Shown here piece by piece: positions 54,247-64,000 of a stretch of DNA of 64,000 nucleotides (its first letter is position 1; each line of letters begins with the position of its first letter). Under the pieces are notes generated by a model that saw only the letters and a program-made list of their open reading frames with translations, was not told the origin of the DNA and searched no databases. The stretch spans positions 3,968,001 to 4,032,000 of the forward strand of contig JAGPXD010000004.1 in assembly GCA_020746995.1 (NCBI GenBank), given 5' to 3'. The translations under genes were made by a program, and so were the position numbers. This stretch comes from Plectosphaerella cucumerina (taxonomy: Eukaryota; Ascomycota; Sordariomycetes; Glomerellales; Plectosphaerellaceae).

Positions 54247-56343
54247 GTTGTCGGATGTCCTCGGTGCGCCTGGGCACACTGGCTGGCTTTGCGGGTGGAG
54301 GAAGAGAACGGGCAAGGTTGAGCTGATGCGCAGGGGAAGGTTCCGTCCGTCTCCTGGCGACTGAAGCCGTCTCTAGCTGCGAAAGGCGGCAGGCTGTAAA
54401 AAAATTATTGACGATCAGTTATCGATAAGAGCGGGGCCACTTGCATATGTAGGTACAGTGTTAAAGCAGTGCGCCAAACGTGCCCTTCGAAGTTCGCCGG
54501 CTGGACCGGTGATGACACTGGATCGAATCAGCCCCACGTCCCGTCAGCAAGGTCCCACGTCCCGGTCCATCAAGCAGTGTCTGCTGGATCAATCAACCTA
54601 CAGTATTCGTACCTTTATCGATATTTTCTAAGGGACTGTATCGAAGGACTCAGTGTATTAATGGATATAATATGTCGATGGATGTACCTCGATCGTTGAC
54701 TTGGCTGTTGCAGTATTTCCTGCTTCGTATGCCGCGGCAACTACAATCGTCCTCGTCTGAAGCCTCGGTGTGCATTTTGACTTCCCTGCCAGATGCCCTG
54801 GCCTGGCACTTGACATCAGCTTCCTGCCACAGTCCGTCTCTTAGCCCAAGCCTTGATCGACACACAGCTGTTCATAGGGCTGGAAAGTCAAGATGTCACG
54901 TTGCGGGGATCAGGTCTTTTCCTCGACCCAGCGGGTTGATGACACCGAACTGCTGCGTCGATTGGTGGGTTGAGTCCTACTACTAGTCGGGCCCGGAATG
55001 GCAGCGACGAAACAGTGAGCATTTAGGCGAAGCTACAGGCAAAACAGGTACTTACGAACCCACCTGAGCAGGCGCGAAGGTTAGGTTCCCCCCGCCGTCT
55101 TGCCTGTCCCGCCTCGATCCAGTCCGCCGCGGGGTGGTCCTGCTCAGGTGCCCGCTCGTGCATTGACGTTGCCTCTTTCAACTTGCACCTTGCTACCTAG
55201 ACTCGGGTCAATACCAGCACTCAGATCGGCCGCTCTCCTCGGTGCACACAGCTCGACGGCACCCCTCGACGACCGAAACACGGCGCGCGCGTCTCGCTCT
55301 TCGCCTGTTTCTTGAGCATCACACCCATCCCCGCCCCTGACGTTCATTGCAGCTCGGCAGCGCAAGCGCCAACCCCACACACAGGTACTCGAGACCGGGG
55401 GAGCCCAACGTGCCCATCTCGCGACGCAGGCAGGCAGGCTTACGGCGGCTACCCAGTCCTGCGCCTTGCCCTGGTCGGTCGGCAGAAGAGCAAAGGTCCG
55501 AAGACAAAGCAAGGCCGCGACAGGGCGGCAACAGCATCACCAGCAGGCGGTTCGTAGCCGCCCTGCCAAACCTCGTCCCATCACTTCGGACGAGAGTACC
55601 GACCTGAACCTGGGGTCCGAGCCCGCCGGACCTCGCTATCCATCACCAACATACTTTGCTGCACTGCACATACCCCGGTCGTTATCCCGGCCTCAAGCAC
55701 CAACCAGCCCGCCATTTCAGCATCACATCGTCTAGTAATATCGTTTTGTCACGAGCCTCATCGTCGATTCCGTCGTTTGCCTGCGACGTGCTCAGTAACG
55801 GGGCTGCCTAACGTCGCCTTCAACAAGCAGGATTTAGCAAGCTTTGGGCGTTGGCGAGCTCGAGAAGCTTGCGTCCAGCAGTAGAAGCCTTCCCTTGCCT
55901 GTAGCGACGTCGTCTCGCGTGCCTCCACCAACCCACCGTCGCCATCTCGGCCTGCGACTCCGGTCACGCAACTGCCGTGCTGCCATTTACCTCCCCAAGC
56001 CCTTCTGCTGCTCCCGCGACGAGTCTGCACCAAGGCCCTGCCGATCCTCCTGAGGCGCAACACTTCTTCAGCGCATTTCCTCCCGTCCCATGCCGTGCGA
56101 GGGCGCGTACCGAGATTCACTTCGGCATCCAATTTAAAGACCCGCCCCCGCTCCCCCTCCCGTCACCGTCTGTCCGTCTTGAACTAGAGTCGCGACATCG
56201 CATAGGTCGCCCCCCGACGTTTGCACGGTCACGGTTCCCTGCCGCCGCCCACACCTCTCTTTCCCGAGCAAAGAGACGACTCTCCGACTTCCTGTTTCGC
56301 CCGTCGCTGTGAGGAACCTTCGGCGGTCAGCTCCTCCGTCGTC
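54247..56343. promoter_or_regulatory. Shared intergenic region of RPA135 and ARL8
   Basis: 2,097 bp between divergent genes. The ARL8 side (about 55100-56343) is C-rich and G-poor on the plus strand with many short CT tracts, suggesting a long leader. Open frames here have biased Arg/Ser/Pro/Ala composition and no domain. Confidence 0.45.
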
Positions 56344-57131
56344 ATGGCGGGCCTGTTTCGAAAGATGTACGACTGGTTGCTCAGGACTTTCTGGTAAGTC
56401 GGCCACGCTCCCATGATGCTGATCTCTTGTGAAGTCGCCTGGCCCGCCCGCGGCTGCAAGGATACGCCAGGCCCAGGGCTGACAGACGTTCTACAGGGCA
56501 ACAGAAATGGATGTGACCATGGTAGGTCTCCAGAACGCGGGCAAGACGTCCCTGCTTCGAGTTCTCGCAGTAAGCATACCTCCCCCTCTGCCACTAGAAG
56601 CCCTCGCTGACTGTATATCCTTCCAGGGCGGCGAGTTCACGATCGAGTAAGCAACCACCACGCATGCCGAGCAGCGCAACCCGCGCCAATTATAACACCG
56701 ACTGACATACGCCCCCGTGTAGCTCCATCCCGACAGTAGGATTCAACATGAAGCGTGTGCAACGGGGCCATGTCACACTGAAATGCTGGGACATTGGCGG
56801 GCAACCCCGCTTTCGGACCATGTGGGAGAGATATTGCCGAGGGGTGAATGCGATCGTCTTCATCGTAGACATTGCCGACATGGGGGTGCTCGACCAAGCG
56901 CGCGACGAGCTGCATGCCTTGATGGGCCGGGAGTCTCTGAGGGGGATCCCGTTGCTGGTGCTCGGCAACAAGTCGGACCTCCCGGATGTGATATCCACCG
57001 ACGAGCTGATCGACGCACTAGATCTGAAAGCCATCGGGAATCGCGAGGTGAGCTGCTACGGTATCAGCGCAAAAGAAGAAACCAACCTGGAAGCCGTTCT
57101 CCAGTGGCTCATGAAGCGGGCAACCACTTGA
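56344..57131 (+). CDS. arl8: Arf-like small GTPase ARL8
   Basis: Exons 56344-56393, 56497-56569, 56627-56646 and 56723-57131 (introns 103, 57 and 76 bp), 183 residues. The N-terminus MAGLFRKMYDWLLRTFW is an amphipathic helix without the myristoylated Gly 2 of Arfs, as in Arl8. The P-loop is GLQNAGKTS (27-35), then PTVGFNMK, switch II WDIGGQPRFRTMWERYCRGV, and the guanine motif NKSD. The DIGGQPRFR plus WERYCRGVNAIV segment is characteristic of Arl8. Known role in animals and filamentous fungi: lysosome/vacuole and endosome motility and secretory traffic; it is absent from budding yeast. Exon 3 is only 20 bases. Confidence 0.94.
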
Positions 57132-58117
57132 GGGACTCCTTCTGCGATGAGGTCGCTGGTGGCTAGACCAGGAATGGGGAGCAACAGCTGAAGGCGAGGT
57201 GACCAGACAATAGTCCCCTCCTCCTTCTTCTGACGAGCAGGATGATGGGCAGTGAACGCCCCGGGCTGGTCGTGCTCAGTCAGGATGGGTGCCTTCGGCC
57301 GAAGCTTCCTGTCGGAGGCGTCCCCTCTTGGCCCTGGAACCATGCGAACCTCGGCGAGGATGTAGGGGGACTCGAGACCAGGGGGGCGGAGAGGGTGTTC
57401 TTCGAAGCGGCTGATTGCGATATTGTTCGCGCGAAGCTTGGTAGAGCCAAGCCTACCAGTTTGTATCCAGGTGACTTCAGCGCTAATGACTATAACGACG
57501 ACGATGCAAACGAGCATATAGCCGCTGGTGTGTTTTCAAGGCGTTGACGGTGTTGAGGAGGTCGCTATGGCTTTGTGAGGGAGAGTACCACGATGGCGAG
57601 CGCCCTTGGCCGGGGAGGTTCTCTCGGGCCTAAGCATGACGGTGATTGCTCTGTAAGACGAATGCGACGGACATGAGACGTTGCTCGGAGAGGGACGAGT
57701 GCTTCGCTGGCGCGGGAGCAGCAGAGCGACTATATACATTGTGCCGATGTGCCAGCGCATCGTGCATATTGACCAGGATTGGTCCACGCACGCAGAGGAC
57801 CCTTACCTCCTCGTTCCGAGAGCCCCTCACAGCCCGCCGAGGTACTTGGCATCCCTTCCATCTGCCATCTGTTCACTCAAAGCCCCTCTGAATTTGAAGG
57901 AAATGAAGTTTGGACAAATCGAAACATTGAATCTCGATGGACCTGTTCAGATGAACGGGTGACATCAAGGGGGGCCGTGGTGTTTCGGTCCCCACTCCAT
58001 GCCGAGCATTCCCCGCAGATGGCGTCGATAGGGCGTCGATAGTACGACTCAGTGCTGGCCTTGGATGGGCAAGGGGCTTCCCCGACAAACACCTCACCGG
58101 CCAGACTAGAGGAAGCA
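57132..58117. other. Intergenic region ARL8 to threonine aldolase
   Basis: 986 bp between tandem genes. On the minus strand a 153-codon frame (57517-57056) starts with a hydrophobic stretch (MLVCIVVVIVIS) and neighbouring frames can be joined by weak splice signals, so a minus-strand gene is not excluded (see findings); I do not call one. Confidence 0.4.
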
Positions 58118-59561
58118 ATGTCTTCTCGTGCCATATCACAGCACTTGCGGGCCTTTCGCATCAGACCTTTCGCAAGGAGCACGTTGCGAAAGCCAGTCCA
58201 TCACAGCACTTCCTGGTCTACTCCAAGCCGTTGCGGATACTCGACCACTATCAAAGCGCCTTCCCTCGGTACCGATTCAGCGTCTCAGATGGCGTCGTCC
58301 AGTTGGATCGGCCATAAAGGGGCCGCAGGTTTTGACCTCCGCAGTAAGGCACCCGATTACCGCCCGGCCAGCTCAGGGTTCACATCATGCTAATCAAGCG
58401 CACAGGTGATACACTGACGACGCCAACCGCAGAAATGCTGGAGGCCATCCAGAAGTGCTCACTCAACGACGATGTCTTCAATGAAGACAAGACAACCATC
58501 GAGTTGGAGGCCCATGTTGCAGCTCTTGCCGGCAAAGAAGCTGGTCTCCTGGTGCTCTCGGGAACCATGGGCAATCAGTTGGCGCTCCGGTCATTACTTA
58601 CCCAGCCCCCGTACAGCGTTGTATGTGATCATCGATCACACATTGTCAAGTACGAAGCCGGAGGGTATGTGCCAATTACCGCCCCTACATGTGTCCCATA
58701 TTGTCTTTGCCCTGGCTGAATAGTATCTGTAGCGTGTCGTCCTTGACCGGCGCAATGACTTTGCCCGTTATCCCGAGCAACGGTGTCCACCTGACCCAGG
58801 AAGATATCACCAGGCATGCCGTCGTCGATGACGATGTTCATTCCTGCCCAACGCGGGTCATCAGCCTCGAAAACACCCTTAATGGCACAATCCTGCCACT
58901 GGAGGAGGTCGAGAAGATCGCAGCATTCGCCCGAAAGCACGATATCAAGCTCCACTGTGACGGTGCCCGGCTCTGGGAGGCTGTGGCATCGGGGGCGGGC
59001 AGCCTGGCGGAATACTGCTCTCACTTTGACACAATCAGCTTATGCTTCTCCAAAGGCCTCGGGGCGCCGATCGGCAGCATCCTCGTGGGAGACAAGGCGA
59101 CGATCAAGCACGCTCGCTGGGTTCGAAAGTCCATCGGCGGTGGTCTTCGTCAGTCGGGCGTCGTCGCCGCCCCTGCAAGAGTCGCCGTGGACACCACTTT
59201 CGGCAAGGGGCCCAACGGCGAGGGTGGTCTGTTGAGGACCTCCCACGAGACGACGAAGAAGGTGGCCAAGCTGTGGTCAGATCTCGGGGGCAAGTTTGTC
59301 CATCCGGTCCAGACCAACATGTGCTGGCTGGACCTCAAAGCCGCGGGGTTTCCGGAAGCTCAGTTTGCAGAGCTCGGGCGCGAAAACGGCCTCACTTTGC
59401 TAGGGGGCAGATTGGTGGTCCATTACCAGATTGCGCAGAACGAGGCCGAAGTGTTGCCGCGTCTGGAGAAGGTCTTCCAGCGGGTGCTTGAGTCGCCGCG
59501 GGGACAAGTCCAGGATTCTCAGGAAGAGTCGCCGTCGAATATGTACCGGGCGGCCCAGTGA
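58118..59561 (+). CDS. gly1: Low-specificity L-threonine aldolase with N-terminal extension
   Basis: Exons 58118-58343, 58406-58664 and 58733-59561 (introns 62 and 68 bp), 437 residues. An Arg/Ser/Thr-rich, acid-poor N-terminus of about 60 residues (MSSRAISQHLRAFRIRPFAR) precedes the PLP-dependent aldolase fold: RSDTLTTPT spanning intron 1, LSGTMGNQLALR, the PLP-ring Asp in HCDGARLWEA, and the Schiff-base Lys 269 in CFSKGLGAPIGS. Known reaction: L-threonine or L-allo-threonine to glycine + acetaldehyde. Yeast Gly1 is cytosolic and lacks this extension, which looks like a mitochondrial presequence. An internal Met (residue 59, SASQMASSS) could serve a shorter form. A candidate poly(A) signal AATAAA lies at 59792-59797. 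Confidence 0.93.
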
Positions 59562-61211
59562 GGGTCTGCGAAAGCTGTCGGACAGAGCCACAGAAAGTAC
59601 AATATATTGCGCTTTGTAGCTGTCTCGAGGCCTACCATTTCCCCCCTCCCCAGTCATCACCCATGTTAGGCACAGGCACGTCCACGCCACGGAAACTCTT
59701 GCTTGACGGACGCCAGGCCCAGGCTTTAGGCATTGAACGGACCGGGAACCAGGCACAGACAGATCGTACGATCCGTCAGGTGCCCACTGGCAATAAAGAG
59801 CTTACGACTTTACCAAGTGAAGTAGCGTGCATACCGCTTCAACACTTGCAGCGCGGCACTTAGCTTCCCCGCGAGGCTTGCCAAGCTCCCGAAAAATGAC
59901 CCGAGTAGACACAATTCTGACCGGTCTAATGCAGGAAGCCTGTTGGGTGACGTCATACCGCCGAATAAGCGTTTGTCAAGCCGACAAGTCCGGCAGTCGC
60001 GAAAGCTGACGGAGCGTGCATCATCATCTGGGCGAAGAGGGACTCGAAGCACTCAACTTGCAGTCTCCAGGGCGCTCCATTCTCTCGCCTGCAACTGTAT
60101 GAACAACTCGGCGACGTCCGGTAGTATCTGCTAGTGATGCTACTTGTGGTAGGCAGTGCAAACACGCCGTGTGCGCCGATAGTTTGGGACGGTTGCCCGC
60201 CGAACACCGGCGGAGATCGTCGGTGTGAGAGTGTTCCCCGGACTTGCACCCCGCAACTCGGGGCATCGGGTACCTGGGCCCTCCCCACAATTCGAACGAA
60301 CCGAAGCCAGAAAGTTCATCATCACTACATCACATCGCCATGGCGTTTCCTAGCGGGCGTACGTGTACTGCCTGCTCCATCACCACACCTGCACGCGTCT
60401 CGTGGTCCAAATACGCCAATGGCCAGCCCTCGCATGCATGTCATCGCATTGCAGCATTCGGCGCCTCCGGACCACGCCTGGGCAGACGCTGGAGGCGTGT
60501 GAGGCGTGCGTGTTGACCTTGGTCTTCTTGCCCCAAAACCGGCCATTATTGCAGCAGCCACCATCCCGCCTTCCACGCAAGGCACCCACCCACCGGTGGC
60601 TTGCCGGTCCTGCGCTTAGATGCAGCTACTGGAATCGGCTACCGAGGTGCCTTGGGAGCTCCTCTCCTGCTCTTCCTCGGTGTGGCCCGTTCGACCAACT
60701 CTGCGGCCCGGCTGCAAAGCCATCTAGCTTGGCCAATCCACCAAGCTCCCCGGAGCTCAGCTTGTGACGATCTTTCCACTTTAGCCCGAGGTTGCCATGC
60801 TACCTCCATGGCCCATCTGCGAAGGTCGCGTCACCGCGTCCCTTACCCCACCATGTCAATGGGCCGGATCAAGACCCAGCTTCCCCCCAACCTTCTCGTG
60901 CAAGTTAGCTTGGCAGTATAGGTGCCAGGATCGGGAAGACATCGAGCTTGCCATTGGGCCACCGGGGGTGCTACTGACATGGTTTGAGGACCTGGCAGTC
61001 AAGCCACCAGTCAAAGATTGAGGCCAGGCGGCTTGCAAGGCGCAGCCTGCCCGAAGAAAAAAAATCAGGTATAAGTACCGGGCAGACACCTCTCCGCAAG
61101 TGTGATGTCCTCACGTTCTTAGATTCAATTATCCTTGCTCCAGGGGGCAAACATTGCTTCACGTCTCTTGCACCAAGACCGACACACCCACCAGCTCCTA
61201 CAGACTGGTCC
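59562..61211. other. Intergenic region threonine aldolase to trehalase
   Basis: 1,650 bp: aldolase 3' flank and trehalase upstream region. No supportable gene or RNA. A TATA-like box is at 61070-61077. Confidence 0.45.
61070..61077 (+). promoter_or_regulatory. Possible TATA box of the trehalase gene
   Basis: TATAAGTA, 142 bp upstream of the start codon, following an A-run; position and sequence fit a TATA box but are not proof. Confidence 0.4.
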
Positions 61212-63360
61212 ATGATGCGGTTCTCCAGAACTCTCGCAGCGCTGGCTGCATTGGTGCCGCTCGCTCATGCCCAGCTGTACCAGAATGGCTCCATTACTGC
61301 TCCGTGCGACTCGCCCATTTACTGCCATGGCGAAATTTTGAGTGCCATCCAGCTTGCGCGTCCCTTCGCCGACTCGAAGACATTTGTCGACATGTGAGTT
61401 GCCATACTTGATGGTTGCTATATTGGCACAACTGACCCCTATTGTGAAAAGGCCTGCCAAGAAGTCTCTGGCCGAAATCCAGAGAGCATTCGATCGCCTC
61501 GAGAAGCCCCTGCGGAACAATACGGAACTCAACAATTTCCTGCGGGAGAACTTCGCCCAGGCCGGAGGGGAGCTCGAAGAGGTCGACGGACTGAGTACCG
61601 ACCCCCAATTCCTCGAGAACATCGAAGACGCCAATATTCGCGAGTTCACTGAAAAGGTCATCGACATCTGGCCGGATCTGACCAGGCGATACTCGGGGTC
61701 GGCAAGCAATTGCACAGACTGCCCCAACAGCTTCATCCCCATCAACCACACCTTCGTCGTCGCCGGCGGCCGTTTCCGTGAGCCCTACTACTGGGACTCG
61801 TACTGGATCCTGGAGGGCCTCCTCCTGACAGGGGGAGACTTTGTCAACGTCTCCCGCGAGCAGATTGAGAACTTCCTTGACCTCGTCGACCAGTATGGGT
61901 TCGTCATGAACGGTGCCCGAAGATACTACCTCAACCGCTCCCAGCCGCCCCTGTTGACGCAGATGGTGCGCATTTACCTTGAGAAGACCAACGATACCGA
62001 GCTCCTAGAACGGGCGCTGCCGTTGCTCATCAAGGAGCACGAGTGGTGGACAACCAACCGTACCATCGAAGTGACCAAGGACGACAAGACCTACTCTCTG
62101 ACCCTGTACAACGTTTCCAACACCCAGCCTCGACCGGAGTCCTACTACGAGGACTACACCACTGCGTCCAACAGCTCGTTCTACGCTGAAGATGGCATAA
62201 TTTACCCTGAGAGCCAAGAACTGAACGACACGGAGAAGGCCTTCGTCTACGCCAATCTCGCTAGCGGCGCCGAGAGCGGTTGGGACTACACCTCACGCTG
62301 GATGTCGCGGCCAAACGATGCGATTCGCCACGTCTACTTCCCTCTGAGGTACCTCAACATCATCAACATTGTGCCTGTCGAGCTCAACTCGATTCTATAC
62401 TGGAACGAGATTACCATCAGCAAGCTGCTTAACGACACGGGTAACACAACTGAGGCGAGTGAATGGGAAGAGAAAGCCAACAACAGAAGCGAGGCCATCT
62501 ACGATCTCATGTGGAATGAAACCCTCTTCGGATTCTTCGACTTCAACACCACATCGGGCGAGCAGTACACCTTTGTCCCAGCTGACGATGACGCCACAGC
62601 CTCAGAGCTCAGCGGTGCCCCGCCCGGCAAGATGACCTACTTCAACGTTGCTCAGTTCTATCCTTTCTGGACCGGTGCGGCGCCCGCGCACCTCAAGAAC
62701 AACCCGTACGCCGTCAAGACCGCGTTTGAAAGGGTTTCCAACTACCTCGACAGCAAGGCTGGTGGAATTCCGGCGACCAACCTGCGCACTGGCGAGCAGT
62801 GGGATCAACCGAGTGTTTGGCCACCCCTGATCCACATCCTGATGGAGGGTCTTCTCAACACGCCGCCTACCTTTGGCGAAGACGACCCGGCATACCAGGA
62901 TGTGCAAGACCTCGCACTGCGCATCGGGCAGCGGTACCTGGACTCGACATTCTGCACTTGGTACGCAACAGGCGGCAACACCACCGACTTCCCCCGCCTT
63001 GAAGGTCTGGAAGAAGAGCAGATTGGAACCATGTTTGAGAAGTATTCCGATAACTCGACCAACGAGGCCGGAGAAGGAGGCGAGTACGAGGTTGTCGAGG
63101 TGAGTTCCCCTCCTGCCATTGTTCTATCTCGCACCATTTTGACGTATCAATCGCAGGGCTTTGGCTGGTCCAACGGCGTCCTGATCTGGACGGTCGATGC
63201 GTTCGGAAACAACCTGACCCGTCCCGATTGTGGCAATATCGAGGCAGCAACCCCGGCGGACACGAAGAGATCTCTGCAGCGTCGTGCTGTGGAACTTGAT
63301 CGCCGTGACGCTTCTTGGACCAAGAAGTTCGGCCGCAGGGCAGCCAATCGCAAGGCTTGA
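61212..63360 (+). CDS. Secreted alpha,alpha-trehalase (GH37)
   Basis: Exons 61212-61393, 61452-63099 and 63157-63360 (introns 58 and 57 bp), 677 residues. The N-terminus MMRFSRTLAALAALVPLAHA is a signal peptide. GH37 signature 1 appears as GGRFREPYYWDSYW and signature 2 as QWDQPSVWPPL. The general acid is Asp 339 in ESGWDYTSRW and the general base is probably Glu 590 in MFEKYSD, followed by GGEYEVVEGFGWSNGV spanning intron 2. Many N-glycosylation sequons fit secretion. Known reaction: trehalose + water to two glucose, outside the cell. It lacks the EF-hand and phosphorylation region of cytosolic neutral trehalase. The C-terminus is basic (RRAANRKA). The start at 61212 gives two Mets; 61215 is equally possible. 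Confidence 0.95.
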
Positions 63361-63983
63361 GTTTCAACAGGGTGCCGTTAGGTGTGCCGAGCATGGTGAC
63401 AGGCTGGATAGGCTGTGTACGCTTTTGGATGATTCAGTAGCACGGAGATACCTTTCGCGAAGTTTAATGTTAATCATGACAACTCCAAGTATGTTTTTGA
63501 GGCCGCTCATCAAGGTGCTTGGCTGCAACTGGGCTACATGGCAGCGAGATGAGTTGCCCGTGTCGGTGGTGAGGTGATGCGCCGGCCAGCTTTTACAGCA
63601 CAACCAAATGCAGGGCGGTGAGTAGGTTCATTCCGCTACTTTGGAAACATTGTCACTCTATGCCGCAAAGCAATCACATCCTTTGAGGAAATGGCCGTGT
63701 TCGGCGTGTCGGTTCATCCGTTGTAAAGGTTGCTTCGTTCAAAAGTGGTGATGCGGTCTCGAGCTTGGGTGGAAACGGCCCCACATATATCTTGATCGAA
63801 TACCGAAGGTGGCCTGTGCGCGACCTCCATCCCCAGAGTATTTTCTAGCTTGGGCGAGTTGCACCGTACAATCGCAGACCAGTCCAGCCTCAGTAGTGGC
63901 ATCACCAGCTACCCACGACAACCATCGAACCGCCACCCAACCACAAGACGAGGTACTCGGACGGTCACTACACATCATCGAAC
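63361..63983. other. Right-edge flank downstream of trehalase
   Basis: 623 bp. No supportable complete gene. The last part (63900-63983) is A/C-rich like a leader. Confidence 0.4.
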
Positions 63984-64000
63984 ATGTCTTCCGGCGGAAG
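63984..64000 (+). CDS. Possible start of the next gene, cut by the window edge
   Basis: ATGTCTTCCGGCGGAAG at the very end, after an A/C-rich leader-like stretch and a CGAACATG context. Only five codons (MSSGG) are visible, so no product can be named. Confidence 0.35.

Overview
The window is a stretch of nuclear chromosome from a filamentous ascomycete, most likely a Sordariomycete. The evidence is short introns (mostly 47-77 bp) with GT(A/G)AGT donors, CTAAC/CTGAC branch sites and CAG/TAG acceptors, strongly C-ending codons in the highly expressed genes, CT-rich leaders, and a gene content typical of Pezizomycotina (HapC-type CCAAT subunit, SUN cell-wall protein, secreted tyrosinase, GH37 trehalase). 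The species cannot be named from this alone. No mobile element, CRISPR array, rRNA or convincing tRNA was found. Nearly everything is conserved housekeeping.

Layout, left to right. 0-9.7 kb is dense: C-terminal part of DOP1 (+), TGS1 (-), GRASP/Grh1 (+), OST2/DAD1 (-), a TMEM14-family protein (+), CMC2 (-) and prefoldin subunit 2 (+), alternating so that three head-to-head pairs share 0.45-0.57 kb promoter regions. A 3-kb gene-free region follows, then HAP3/NF-YB (+) and RRN3 (+). 18.8-23.5 kb holds a secreted SUN-family protein and an FMP42-like MFS transporter. 23.8-27.9 kb holds a divergent pair, the histone deacetylase HOS2 (-) and the ING-family NuA4 subunit YNG2 (+). 30-41 kb holds UGP1, aminopeptidase APE2 and enolase (all +). 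41.8-45.8 kb holds a YVC1-type vacuolar TRP channel, a small Cys-rich protein of unknown function and MTQ2 (all +). 46.3-54.2 kb is on the minus strand: SmD1, a secreted tyrosinase and RPA135 (second-largest subunit of RNA polymerase I). 56.3-63.4 kb holds ARL8, a threonine aldolase with a presequence-like N-terminus, and a secreted GH37 trehalase (all +). The start of one further gene may lie at the right edge.

Genes with related roles occur here but not as a co-regulated cluster that the sequence proves. They include two RNA polymerase I factors (RRN3, RPA135), two snRNP factors (SmD1 and the cap trimethylase TGS1), Golgi/ER factors (DOP1, GRASP, OST2, ARL8) and carbohydrate enzymes (UGP1, enolase, trehalase). 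I do not see an undescribed multi-gene system. The items most worth a second look are an intron-internal in-frame start in HAP3, the small Cys-rich protein at 44.5 kb, the HOS2/YNG2 shared promoter, a GC-AG intron with tandem acceptors in UGP1, and predicted 5'-UTR introns in UGP1 and enolase. Exon coordinates were derived by eye from splice signals, reading frame and family conservation; no transcript data were available.
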